A stretch of 40,591 nt of DNA from Planctomyces sp. SH-PL62. GTDB taxonomy: Bacteria > Planctomycetota > Planctomycetia > Planctomycetales > Planctomycetaceae. Positions 1 to 8,412 of the stretch are shown here, in pieces (position 1 is the stretch's first letter; each line of letters starts with the position of its first letter). Location: NCBI GenBank assembly GCA_945893045.1, contig CAMDEA010000069.1, positions 1-40,591 on the forward strand, given 5' to 3'. The position numbers and the translations under genes are program-made. The notes below the pieces were generated by a model. That model ran no database searches, was not told the origin of the DNA, and saw only the letters and a program-made list of their open reading frames with translations.

Positions 1-489
1 CGGAAGCTGGTTGAGAACGGAGTCCGATTTGTGTGCGTCGTCTCCGGCGGCGGTCCCGGCAACATGCAGTGGGATGCTCACGGTGATATCGAAGAGAATC
101 ACCTCCGCAAAGCGGCCGAAACCGACCAACCCGTGGCCGCGCTGTTGAAAGATCTCAAGCGACGTGGCTTGCTCGACAGCACGCTGGTGCTGTGGGGCGG
201 CGAGTTCGGACGCTCGCCGGATGCGCAATCGGCGACCGGAGGCCGCGATCATCACAACCTCGGCTTCTCGATGTGGATGGCCGGCGGCGGCATTCGTGGC
301 GGGCAAGTGGTCGGGGCGACGGATGCGATCGGACTCAAAGCGATCGAGAAGCCATATCACTTCCGGGACATCCACACGACGATCCTGCATCAACTCGGAC
401 TCGATCAGCATCAACTGACTTATCCGCATCTCGGCCGCGATGAACGATTGACGTTTCTCGAAGGGCGGGTCATCGAAGAGATCATTTAG
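1..489 (+). CDS. DUF1501 family protein, C-terminal part (5' end outside window)
   Basis: The frame is open from the first base, so the gene starts upstream of the window and only about 162 residues are visible. The visible part has the features of the DUF1501 (sulfatase/alkaline-phosphatase fold-like) family: an early WDAHG, then STLVLWGGEFGRSP, then GRDHHNLGFSMWMAGGGI, and a final LGRDERLTFLEGRVI. These proteins are abundant in planctomycetes, are usually exported, and are commonly encoded beside PSCyt1/DUF1553 proteins. Here the partner gene lies just downstream but faces it. The substrate is unknown. The TAG stop at 487-489 lies inside the TAGC end of the palindrome at 487-546, so that element defines the C-terminus. 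Family assignment is firm; function is not. Confidence 0.9.
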   Translation, partial: RKLVENGVRFVCVVSGGGPGNMQWDAHGDIEENHLRKAAETDQPVAALLKDLKRRGLLDSTLVLWGGEFGRSPDAQSATGGRDHHNLGFSMWMAGGGIRGGQVVGATDAIGLKAIEKPYHFRDIHTTILHQLGLDQHQLTYPHLGRDERLTFLEGRVIEEII

Positions 490-546
490 CACGACGCGCG
501 AGCGAGTGGTGCTTGCCGTACAACCACTCGCTTACGCGTCGTGCTA
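487..546. repeat. Paired-arm palindrome bounded by TAGC/GCTA
   Basis: The arms 488-510 and 523-545 are inverted copies, 21 of 23 bases matching, around a 12-base loop. The outer edges read TAGC at 487-490 and GCTA at 543-546. The element lies between two convergent genes, covers the stop codon of the left gene, and ends 8 bases before the stop of the right one. It may act as a bidirectional terminator, but neither side has a clear T-run. The arms resemble those at 8041-8096 (shared CGACGCG and AGCGAG). Confidence 0.85.
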
Positions 547-554
547 TTCAACAT

Positions 555-3500
555 TTATTTCGTCAGCACTTCGTCGAGGTTCAGCAGTTCGTTGGCCAGC
601 ATCGTCCAGGCGGCGAGGATCGCGGGATCAAGCGACGCATCCGGTTTGGATTCACCGAACGAGATCAATTGCTTCGCGTCGTCGGCATGTGCTTGGTAGT
701 GAGCCAGTAATTCTGTCAGCGATGCCTTCACGACCGCTTGCTCTTCTGTTCGGAACGGGCGAGCGAGCAACCGTTTCGCCAGCAGATCGAGTCGAGCCGA
801 TTGTTCGGACTCGCGGCTGAGCAACACCGATTGCGCGAGATGCCGCGCGGCTTCGATGTGCTGCACGTCGTTGAGCGTGACGAGCGCTTGCAGCGGCGTG
901 TTGGTGCGGTCGCGGCGGACGATGCAGGTTTCGCGAGCGGTCGCGTTGAAGATTTCCATCGAGGCAGGCGGGGCCGCGCGTTTGATGAACGTGTAGAGGC
1001 TGCGGCGATAGAGGTTCTCGCCGGTGTCTCGTTTGTAGTCGCGCGTGTTGCTGCCAATCATCGCGACCGCTTCCCACACACCGTCGGGTTGATACGGCTT
1101 GACGCTTGGCCCGCCGAGCTTCGGGACCAGCAGGCCGCTGGTGGCCAGTGAGTAGTCGCGGATCATCTCGGCATCCATGCGGAAGCGCGGGCCGCGTGAG
1201 AGCAATCGGTTCTGCGGGTCTTTCTCCAACTTTTCTCGCGTGACGACGGCCGATTGGCGGTATGTGTTCGACATCAGCACCAGCTTGAAGAACCTCTTGA
1301 TGTCCCAGCCGGACTCGCGGAAGTCGACGGCGAGCCAGTCGAGCAACTCCGGATGCGACGGCAACTCGCCGGTGATACCGAAGTCTCCGGAGGTCTTCAC
1401 GAGGCCGGTGCCGAAGACTTCTTGCCAGAAGCGATTCACGTTGACGCGCGCGGTCAGCGGGTGTTCCGGTTGCAGCAGCCATTTCGCGAAGCCGATGCGA
1501 TTCACGGGAGTCTCGGCCGGAAACGCGGGGAGCGCAGCGGGAGTGCTCGGCTTCACGGGGTCTTTGCGTTTGTCGTATTCGCCACGGAAGAGGATGTAGG
1601 CCATCGCCTCTTCCGACTTCTCGTTCATGACATAGGCGATCGAGCCGCGCGATTTGATGGCGACTTCGTCTTGCTGAGCGGCGGCGATCTGGCCATTGAG
1701 TTCGCGGAACGGAGCGTCGAGTGTGACCAGCCACCAGTCGAAGAGTTCGTTGACCTCTTGCGGCGTCCGTTTGTCGGCCGGCTTCGCGAGCAGTTCGACC
1801 GCTTGCGGTGTGTGGGTCAGTTGTTCGATCTCGCTGTTCGCCAACGCTCGGCCGTAAACGCGAGCATCTTGCAGGACGACGTTTTGCAGTCGTTCGCTTT
1901 TGCTGCGTTGGCCGATGGTCAGCGGCACGTTCGTCTTGATCGTTGATTTGAGCTGATCGGCTTCGACATCGACGGGCTGCTGCGCGCCGTTGACGAACAC
2001 GCGCACGCCGGCCGCTTTGCCGGAGCCATCGTAGGTCACGCAGACGTGATTCCATTGATTCGGTGGCAGCGGCGTCTTGCCGACGACTTTCAGAGCGTCG
2101 GTCTGCCACGCATTGATGATGTGCATGCCCGGCTTATCCGCCTGCAACCACAGATCCCAGCCACGATACCCGCTGCCGCCGATGTCCATGCGCGCGAGGA
2201 TGGCTCCGGTTTGATTCCGCTTGGTGACTTTGACCCATGCGGATGCGGTGAAACCTTGCTCCTTTTCGAAGTCGCCGGCTTCGGGAACTTCCAGCGGGTG
2301 ATCGCCGATCTTGATCGCGAACGCCTTCGCTCCGACCTTGCCGTTCGCGACCCAATCGAATCCGGATTTGATTTCGGCCGTCCGCTCTTGGCCGTCGACG
2401 ATGAGCTTCAGCGAATCGCCTTTCCCTTCGTTGAGCGGCACGTGCAATTTCAAACCCTCGGTCGGCACGAGCGCGGCAAGTTGCTCGACCTTCGCGTCGG
2501 CCAGCCACTTGTCGTATTCGCCGCGAGCGTCCTTCTTACGAGCCTCCAATTTGCCGCGCATCTCTTTGAGTGACGCGGAGACCGCATCCCATTTCTCGCG
2601 GTCTTCCGGCTTGGGGACGGTGATGATTGGCGGCGTGTTCGGGATGTTGCCGTCCATCGCCCCTTGCGTCGTGTTATTGAAGAACGCCGCCAGTGAATAG
2701 AACTCGCGTTGCGAGATTGGATCGAACTTGTGGTCATGGCAGACCGCGCAGCCCGCTGTCAGTCCCAACCACACTTGCGAGACCGTCTCCGTCCGATCGC
2801 GCGTGTACGAGACGAGCACTTCCTCGGCGATCGAGCCACCTTCGTTGGTGGTGATGTTGCAGCGGTTGAAGCCCGATGCGACTTCTTGATCGAGCGTCTT
2901 GTTCGGCAGCAGATCGCCGGCGAGTTGCTCGACCGTGAATTGATCGAACGGCATGTTGCGGTTGAAGGCGTTGATGACCCAGTCGCGATAGACCCAAATC
3001 TCGCGATAGTTGTCGAAGTGGATGCCGTGCGTGTCCGCATAACGAGCCGCGTCGAGCCAGTACCGTCCGCGATGCTCGCCCCACTGCTTCGAGGTCATCA
3101 GCTTGTCGATCAGTTTCTCGTAGGCGTTGTCGGATTTGTCGGCCACGAACTCATCGACCGCATCAACGGCCGGCGGCAGGCCGGTGATGTCGAGACTGAC
3201 TCGCCGAGCCAGCGTGCGGCGATCCGCTTCGTCCGCAGGAGTCAGTCCAGTGGCCTCCAGCTTCGCGAGCACAAATCGGTCAATCGGATTCTTCGCCCAA
3301 GCTTCGTTTTTGACCTTCGGCAATGCAGGCCGAACCGGCGCGATGAATGACCAATGCGGTTGATACTCGGCTCCGCTGGCGATCCATTTTTTCAACAGAT
3401 CCTTCTGCTTCGCGGTCAGCGTTTTCTTGATGGCTGGCGGCGGCATCACCTCGTCCGCGTCGGCGGAAAGGATGCGCCGCATCATTTCGCTTTCGTCCGG

Positions 3501-3716
3501 CTTGCCCGGCACGATGACCTTCTTGCCGATCGCGTCGTCGCGGCGATCGAGCCGATAGTCCCCTTTCCGAGCCGCACTGTCCGGCCCGTGACAGGGGAAG
3601 CACATGTCGGTCAGGATCGGCCGAATGTCTCGGTTGTAGAGAATCGCGTCGTCCGCCCGAGCGGTCTGAACGGCGAGAAAGCATGACAACAACAAGAGAA
3701 TTCCAGTGAATCGCAT
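555..3716 (-). CDS. Planctomycete cytochrome-like protein, PSCyt1-DUF1549-LamG-DUF1553
   Basis: This is a 1053-aa exported protein. I chose the ATG at 3716-3714 because GAGGAG sits 8 bases upstream; a GTG two codons earlier is only 2 bases from it. The first 20 or so residues form a signal peptide ending near TARA. PSCyt1 follows, with a heme-type CFPCH near residue 40 and the typical MPPP segment near 100. DUF1549 (about 135-350) carries a second motif, CAVCHDHKFDPI. A LamG/concanavalin-like domain occupies about 410-640, and DUF1553 fills the C-terminal third. The family is expanded in planctomycetes and is thought to bind heme and act at or outside the cytoplasmic membrane, possibly in polysaccharide turnover; the LamG domain fits sugar binding. 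The usual DUF1501 partner is the convergent neighbour at 1-489. The exact reaction is unknown. Confidence 0.93.
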   Translation of the reverse strand: MRFTGILLLLSCFLAVQTARADDAILYNRDIRPILTDMCFPCHGPDSAARKGDYRLDRRDDAIGKKVIVPGKPDESEMMRRILSADADEVMPPPAIKKTLTAKQKDLLKKWIASGAEYQPHWSFIAPVRPALPKVKNEAWAKNPIDRFVLAKLEATGLTPADEADRRTLARRVSLDITGLPPAVDAVDEFVADKSDNAYEKLIDKLMTSKQWGEHRGRYWLDAARYADTHGIHFDNYREIWVYRDWVINAFNRNMPFDQFTVEQLAGDLLPNKTLDQEVASGFNRCNITTNEGGSIAEEVLVSYTRDRTETVSQVWLGLTAGCAVCHDHKFDPISQREFYSLAAFFNNTTQGAMDGNIPNTPPIITVPKPEDREKWDAVSASLKEMRGKLEARKKDARGEYDKWLADAKVEQLAALVPTEGLKLHVPLNEGKGDSLKLIVDGQERTAEIKSGFDWVANGKVGAKAFAIKIGDHPLEVPEAGDFEKEQGFTASAWVKVTKRNQTGAILARMDIGGSGYRGWDLWLQADKPGMHIINAWQTDALKVVGKTPLPPNQWNHVCVTYDGSGKAAGVRVFVNGAQQPVDVEADQLKSTIKTNVPLTIGQRSKSERLQNVVLQDARVYGRALANSEIEQLTHTPQAVELLAKPADKRTPQEVNELFDWWLVTLDAPFRELNGQIAAAQQDEVAIKSRGSIAYVMNEKSEEAMAYILFRGEYDKRKDPVKPSTPAALPAFPAETPVNRIGFAKWLLQPEHPLTARVNVNRFWQEVFGTGLVKTSGDFGITGELPSHPELLDWLAVDFRESGWDIKRFFKLVLMSNTYRQSAVVTREKLEKDPQNRLLSRGPRFRMDAEMIRDYSLATSGLLVPKLGGPSVKPYQPDGVWEAVAMIGSNTRDYKRDTGENLYRRSLYTFIKRAAPPASMEIFNATARETCIVRRDRTNTPLQALVTLNDVQHIEAARHLAQSVLLSRESEQSARLDLLAKRLLARPFRTEEQAVVKASLTELLAHYQAHADDAKQLISFGESKPDASLDPAILAAWTMLANELLNLDEVLTK

Positions 3717-3817
3717 GAGCACAGCTCCTCAATTGGCAGGAGAGAGTTTGATGAGGTGGAAGTGTAACGGTGGCGCAAACGACTGTCCGCCAAACGGCGA
3801 CCGAGATCAGCCGCAGG

Positions 3818-3860
3818 GCGCTAGCCCCGGTTCTCACGGCGCAGAACCGGACGCTAGCGC
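3818..3860. repeat. Hairpin behind mraY, GCGCTAGC type
   Basis: The arms 3818-3834 and 3843-3860 are inverted copies (GCGCTAGC... and ...GCTAGCGC) with one base inserted and one mismatch, around an 8-base loop. The hairpin begins 9 bases after the end of mraY (minus strand) and may end the mur operon transcript or isolate it from the cytochrome gene. No T-run follows on the minus strand, so terminator activity is inferred from position only. Confidence 0.6.
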
Positions 3861-3868
3861 GTTCCGGC

Positions 3869-4972
3869 TCACCGGATCTTCAAACTCGCCACGGCGAGCA
3901 GCGCCAGCAGGGCCGAGATGATCCAGAAGCGGACCACGATTTTCATCTCGTGATGGCCGGCGAACAGGAAGTGATTGTGCAACGGACTGCACAGCAACAG
4001 TTTCTCTCTGGTTCGCTTGAAGTGCAGCACTTGCGCGATGACGCTCAGCGTCTCGACGACGAACACGCCGCCGACGATGGCCAGCAAGAACTCTTGCTTC
4101 GTGACCAGCGCGGCCAGGCCGAGCAACGCTCCGACCGGCAGCGAGCCAGTGTCTCCCATAAAGACTTGGGCCGGATGGCAGTTGAACCACAGAAAGCCGA
4201 GCATCGCGCCGACCAGCGCACCGATCACGACGGCCAGTTCTCCCGCACCGACGACATGCGGAATGCTGAGGTACTCGGAAAACGTTTTATGTCCCGCGAG
4301 GTAGACCAGCACGACAAACGCCGAGCCGGCGAAGATCGTGCAGCCGCTGGCGAGTCCATCTAAGCCGTCCGTCAGATTCACGCCATTGGAACTGCCGACC
4401 ATCACCAGAATCGCCCACAGCACCCAGAACATTCCGAGACACAGAGCCGCATTGCCGATGGGCCAGATGACTTCCCATTGATGCGGCTGGCCCCATTGCT
4501 GGAAGTGCAACGTGGTGACGATGCCAATCGACAGCACAATCTGCGCGGCCATCTTGGTGCCGGCTTTCAAGCCGTTGCGTGAGGTGCTGAGCTTGATCCA
4601 ATCATCGACCGCACCCAGCGTCGCGAAGCCGATCGTCGTCACGAGACCCAGAATGACATAGACGTTCGACAGATCGCCCCACATCAGCGTGGTGAGCGTG
4701 ACCGCTCCCATGACGAACAATCCGCCCATCGTCGGCGTGTTGTGTTTGGCCGCGTGCAGTTGGTTGAGCTGTTCCGAATCGCTGCCGATCCGCTCGGGAA
4801 ACCGCCGTTGCAGCCAACGAATCGCCAGCGGGCCGAAGACCATGCACAGCAGAAACGACGTCATCCCCGCGATCGCCGTACGCGCAGTCAGGAACACACG
4901 CGAGTCACCGGAGAACGTCTGCTCGAAGCGTTCAAAGAACGAGCTGAAGTGATGCAGAAGCCAGACGAGCAT
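3869..4972 (-). CDS. mraY: Phospho-N-acetylmuramoyl-pentapeptide-transferase MraY
   Basis: MraY moves phospho-MurNAc-pentapeptide from UDP to undecaprenyl phosphate, giving lipid I, the first membrane step of peptidoglycan synthesis. The 367-aa polytopic protein is of family length and shows KHNTPTMGG after the first helices, DDWIKL, NLTDGLDGLASG, MGDTGSLPVGALLG and a C-terminal VVRFWIIS. The cytoplasmic motif that is normally HHH reads H-N-H at about residues 332-334 (SPLHNHF). The gene follows murF after only 8 bases and is the last gene of a murE-murF-mraY operon; murD, ftsW, murG and murC do not follow. Identity is secure. Confidence 0.97.
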   Translation of the reverse strand: MLVWLLHHFSSFFERFEQTFSGDSRVFLTARTAIAGMTSFLLCMVFGPLAIRWLQRRFPERIGSDSEQLNQLHAAKHNTPTMGGLFVMGAVTLTTLMWGDLSNVYVILGLVTTIGFATLGAVDDWIKLSTSRNGLKAGTKMAAQIVLSIGIVTTLHFQQWGQPHQWEVIWPIGNAALCLGMFWVLWAILVMVGSSNGVNLTDGLDGLASGCTIFAGSAFVVLVYLAGHKTFSEYLSIPHVVGAGELAVVIGALVGAMLGFLWFNCHPAQVFMGDTGSLPVGALLGLAALVTKQEFLLAIVGGVFVVETLSVIAQVLHFKRTREKLLLCSPLHNHFLFAGHHEMKIVVRFWIISALLALLAVASLKIR

Positions 4973-4980
4973 GGAAGCAT

Positions 4981-6471
4981 TCAGGGGTGGAGGATGACGG
5001 GTTGCGGGTTGTGATTCGAGGACCAGGCCTGCGATTGATGGGAGCCCTCAACTCTCAACTCTGAACTCTCAACCTTTTGTCGCAGCCATTCGACGACACG
5101 TTCCATGCGCATTCCGCGCGAGCCTTTCACGAGCAGGACGTCTCCCGGTTCGAGCACACAGTCGAGGGCCGTCAGCAGGATCTCCAAGTCATCGCATTGA
5201 GCCAATCGGCTGGGACGCAGGCCACCGGCGAGTGCTCCGCGAATCACCAGCTCGGCGTGTTCGCCGATGACGAGCAAGCCATCGACCGCAACCTCGGCGG
5301 CGGCGCGGCCCAATTGGATGTGGGCTTGCTCGGCATGCGTGCCCAGTTCCAGCATGTCGCCGGTGATGAGCAGCCGTTTGTTGGCTCCTTGCCAGTCGCG
5401 TAGCGTGATGCAGGCGGCGCGCATCGACGCGGGATTCGCGTTGTAGGTGTCGTCGATCACGATCCACGGGCCGATGTGATGCACCTGGCAACGTCCCGGA
5501 ACGGCTTGGAAATTCGCGAACCCATTGGCGATGTTCGTCGGCGAGATTCCGATCTCGTTCGCAATCGCCAAGGCACTCAACGCCGCCGTCAAGAAGTGAC
5601 GACCGCTGACGGGAACGTGGTATTCGATCTGTTCGACTTCAAAGGTCAGACGTTGATTGGCCAGTCGCACGTTCGTCGCACGCACATGATTGATCTCCGA
5701 TTCGCCGACGAACAGCACCGGACAACGAGCACGGCTGGCCATCGCACGCGTCACAGGATCGTCGCCGGGCAGAACCGCGAAACCTTCGAGCGGCAACGCC
5801 TCCAGCAGCTCCCCTTTGCCGCGAATGATCGCTTCCGTCGAGCCGAAGCCCGCGACATGAGCCAGACCGATGCCGGTGATGACACCGATGTCCGGCCGAG
5901 CGATCTCCGCCAGCAGGGCGATCTCGTCGAGCGCCGACGCGCCCATCTCGAACACGGCGAAGTCGTGGGTGGAATTCAGTTCCAGCACGCTCAGCGGCAA
6001 GCCAATGTGGTTGTTGAAATTCTTCAGACTGCGAAGGCCCGGATGCGAGGCGGACAGCACTGCGTGAATCATCTCGCGCGTTGTTGTCTTACCGAAGCTC
6101 CCGGTGACGCCGATGACCAACGCTTCGTGATGCGGCCGATGCCAGTGAGCAAACTCTGCCAGCGCGGTCAGCGTGTCCTCGACCACAATCATCGGCGGCA
6201 ATGGACCGTGCTCCGAGCGACTTTGCCAGTCCTCTTGCGCCTGAGCCAGTCGATCAAATCGCACGACCGCCGCGCTCGCGCCACGTTGCCGCGCCTCCGC
6301 CAAGAAGTCGTGCCCGTCGTGATGTTCGCCACGCAACGCCCAGAACAAATCGCCCGGCTTGATCAGCCGCGAGTCAATCACGACGCGCCCACCGCGGATG
6401 TCCGCGTCCTGGCCGCCGATCAACGCGCCGCGCGTCGCGGTCGCCAATGAAGTGAGTGAGGTGTCTGTCAT
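4981..6471 (-). CDS. murF: UDP-MurNAc-tripeptide--D-alanyl-D-alanine ligase MurF
   Basis: MurF adds D-Ala-D-Ala to UDP-MurNAc-tripeptide in the cytoplasm, using ATP. The 496-aa protein has the Mur-ligase P-loop GVTGSFGKTTTREM, then NFNNHIGLPLSVLEL, the central DDTYNANPASM motif, and a C-terminal VLLVKGSRGMRMERVVEWL. Its ATG overlaps the murE stop in an ATGA (6468-6471), so the two are translationally coupled. After VVEWLRQK there are about 30 further residues encoded by a short-period sequence (forward-strand CTCAACTCTCAACTCTGAAC, around 5047). They look like a spacer sequence that became coding, not a family domain. mraY follows 8 bases later. Confidence 0.96.
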   Translation of the reverse strand: MTDTSLTSLATATRGALIGGQDADIRGGRVVIDSRLIKPGDLFWALRGEHHDGHDFLAEARQRGASAAVVRFDRLAQAQEDWQSRSEHGPLPPMIVVEDTLTALAEFAHWHRPHHEALVIGVTGSFGKTTTREMIHAVLSASHPGLRSLKNFNNHIGLPLSVLELNSTHDFAVFEMGASALDEIALLAEIARPDIGVITGIGLAHVAGFGSTEAIIRGKGELLEALPLEGFAVLPGDDPVTRAMASRARCPVLFVGESEINHVRATNVRLANQRLTFEVEQIEYHVPVSGRHFLTAALSALAIANEIGISPTNIANGFANFQAVPGRCQVHHIGPWIVIDDTYNANPASMRAACITLRDWQGANKRLLITGDMLELGTHAEQAHIQLGRAAAEVAVDGLLVIGEHAELVIRGALAGGLRPSRLAQCDDLEILLTALDCVLEPGDVLLVKGSRGMRMERVVEWLRQKVESSELRVEGSHQSQAWSSNHNPQPVILHP

Positions 6472-7991
6472 CTGTTCTCCGCTTTCACGAGCCAGGCACC
6501 GTCATCCACAAGCGTTCTGGCGGCTCCGGTCAATGCTTCGCAGACCACCAGGCGGTCGTCAAACGGGAAGCGTTTTGTGCCGATGATTTGCTCGGTTTCG
6601 TGGCCCTTGCCGGCGATGAGCACACAGTCGCCGGGACGGGCTTGATCGAGAGCCCACGAGATCGCCGTGCGGCGATCGAGTTCGATGTGCAAAGGCGGAA
6701 AGCTCGGCGCGAAGCCGGTCAGGATGTCGTCGACGATGCGCTGCGGATCTTCGGTGCGCGGGTTGTCACTGGTCACGACGATCATGTCCGCGGCAAGCAC
6801 CGCTCGCGCCATTTTCGGCCGCTTGTTGCGATCGCGATCGCCTCCCGCCCCGAACACGACGATGATTCGCTGCGAGCAGACTCGCCGCAAATTGGAGAGG
6901 CTGCGTTGCAGCGCGTCTTCGGTGTGCGCGAAGTCCACAAAGACGTCAAACGACTGACCGGCATCGACGCGCTCCATTCGTCCTGGAACGGCACCGAGCA
7001 GTCCGATGCCCAGCGCGATCGTCTTGAGCGGCACTCCCAATTGATAGGCGGTGGCGGCGGCGGCCAGCGCGTTCGAGACGTTGTACCGGCCGATCAGTGG
7101 CGTGAAGACCTCTTCAGCCTCGGCACCGCAGCCCAGGACAAATCGTGTTCCCGCCGCCGATTCTTCCAAGATCGGCGCGGTCACGTCCGCCTCGTGATCG
7201 ATGCCGAACGTCACCAGACGCCGACCCGCCGGCAGAGACCGCGCGATCGACGAGCTGCGTTCATCGTCCGCGTTCAGCACGAGCACCCCGCCCGGCTTGA
7301 GGTGCTCGACGATCCGCGCCTTCGCGGCGAGGTACGTTCCGAAGTCCGAGTGGTAATCGAAATGGTCCTGCGTGACGTTGGTCACGACGGCCACATCGAG
7401 TTGCGTGCCGCAGGCGCGGCCCTGGTCCAGCGCATGGCTCGACAGTTCCATCGCAGCGTGAGTCGTACCAGCCGCGACCATCGACGCCAGCCAGTTCGAC
7501 AAGACTTGCGAATCAGGAGTCGTCAGGCCGGCTCGTTCGCGCCGCGCGCCGTCGCTGTATTCGATGGTGCCCAGGACTCCGGTTTGATATCCGGCCGCGC
7601 GCAGGATCGATCGAATCATCCAAGAGGTCGTCGTCTTGCCGTTCGTGCCGGTGACTCCGGCCAACTTCAAGGTTTGCGAAGGCCGTCCGGCCAGAGCATC
7701 GCACAAGAGCGCGAATGCTCGGCGCACATCGGGAACGAGACATTGCAGCACGGGCAAGTTGGGCAGTTCGCGGCTGAGCAGCAATGCCTCCGCACCGCGC
7801 AGCACCGCGTCGTGAGCGAACTCTTCACCGTTGCGCCGCGTGCCGGGAATCGCGGCGAACAACACGCCGGGGCTAACCATGTCGCTGCGTTCGGTCGCCT
7901 GCGTGACGAGAATATCGTCATCACCGACGAACTGAGCGTCCGGAAAGAGAGCCTTCAGACTGACCGGCGGAAATGGATTGCGAACGGGCAC
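6468..7991 (-). CDS. murE: UDP-MurNAc-L-alanyl-D-glutamate--2,6-diaminopimelate ligase MurE
   Basis: MurE adds the third stem-peptide residue. The start is the GTG at 7991-7989 because AAGGAGG lies 7 bases upstream, giving 507 aa, the usual family length. The frame stays open for another 80 codons upstream, but that stretch crosses the palindrome at 8041-8096 and shows no MurE similarity. The P-loop GVTGTNGKTTT is at about 112-122. MELSSHALDQGR and DFAHTEDAL follow, and then the amino-acid specificity motif DNPR within SDNPRTEDP, which marks meso-diaminopimelate rather than lysine enzymes. It is the first gene of the murE-murF-mraY operon and overlaps murF by 4 bases. This is evidence that the organism makes DAP-type peptidoglycan. 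Confidence 0.96.
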   Translation of the reverse strand: MPVRNPFPPVSLKALFPDAQFVGDDDILVTQATERSDMVSPGVLFAAIPGTRRNGEEFAHDAVLRGAEALLLSRELPNLPVLQCLVPDVRRAFALLCDALAGRPSQTLKLAGVTGTNGKTTTSWMIRSILRAAGYQTGVLGTIEYSDGARRERAGLTTPDSQVLSNWLASMVAAGTTHAAMELSSHALDQGRACGTQLDVAVVTNVTQDHFDYHSDFGTYLAAKARIVEHLKPGGVLVLNADDERSSSIARSLPAGRRLVTFGIDHEADVTAPILEESAAGTRFVLGCGAEAEEVFTPLIGRYNVSNALAAAATAYQLGVPLKTIALGIGLLGAVPGRMERVDAGQSFDVFVDFAHTEDALQRSLSNLRRVCSQRIIVVFGAGGDRDRNKRPKMARAVLAADMIVVTSDNPRTEDPQRIVDDILTGFAPSFPPLHIELDRRTAISWALDQARPGDCVLIAGKGHETEQIIGTKRFPFDDRLVVCEALTGAARTLVDDGAWLVKAENR

Positions 7992-7998
7992 GTCGGGG

Positions 7999-8005
7999 CC
8001 TCCTT
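7999..8005 (-). promoter_or_regulatory. Ribosome binding site deciding the murE start
   Basis: The minus strand reads AAGGAGG here, 7 bases before a GTG codon. It is a near-perfect anti-16S match, and it excludes the longer upstream reading that would include the palindromic repeat. Confidence 0.85.
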
Positions 8006-8040
8006 GCCGTGAGACGTGAAGGGACAGGCACCAACAGACA

Positions 8041-8096
8041 AGCCCGACGCGCCAGCGAGGGAATTCAGACTCGGTCCCTCGCTTGCGCGTCGGGCT
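8041..8096. repeat. Paired-arm palindrome upstream of murE
   Basis: The arms 8041-8062 and 8075-8096 are inverted copies with 21 of 22 bases matching and a 12-base loop. The right edge reads GGGCTAG; the left edge is AAGCCC. In one frame the minus strand encodes TSPTRKRG, a peptide string I recognise as a common mis-annotated translation in planctomycete genomes. The element lies 50 bases upstream of the murE start, inside its probable 5' leader. Confidence 0.85.
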
Positions 8097-8412
8097 AGTG
8101 TCGGCTTGAGTGGAAATGAGTCCGGCGAGAACGCCGAACCGATCGAGGGGGCGGGATTCTCGACAAATGACCGAATGGGTCAAGCCGAGTTTCGGCGTCG
8201 TCGCGCGAGCGGACACACGACGCAATTTGTGCATGATCCCTGAGCGATCCAGCCTCCGTATCCCGAAGTGCGGTTTGATCGTCTACATTCACAGGTACGA
8301 GTCGTCTGCGGTCGTTCCGCACATACGAAGCTATGCGGGGCTCACCGTAAGGGCGGTCCCGACCGCAATTGTTCAAATTTGTGATTGGCAATCGCCCACA
8401 AGGAACTTCGAT
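8097..8412. other. Spacer between divergent murE and hydrolase genes
   Basis: Apart from the palindrome on its left edge, this roughly 315-base stretch shows no gene that I can support. It must hold the promoters for murE (minus) and the hydrolase (plus), but I could not pick out a convincing -35/-10 pair. Confidence 0.5.

Noticed and set aside
652..2109. 485-codon minus-strand open frame within the DUF1553 gene
   Set aside because: Another frame of the same strand as the real gene; Arg-rich translation, no domain, no start signal.
6456..8012. Long plus-strand open frame opposite murE
   Set aside because: Arg/Gln/His-rich translation typical of the antisense of a GC-rich gene; murE and murF on the other strand are certain.
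7992..8234. N-terminal extension of murE by about 80 codons
   Set aside because: The frame is open, but it reads through a palindromic repeat, shows no MurE similarity, and a near-perfect ribosome site lies just before the GTG at 7991.
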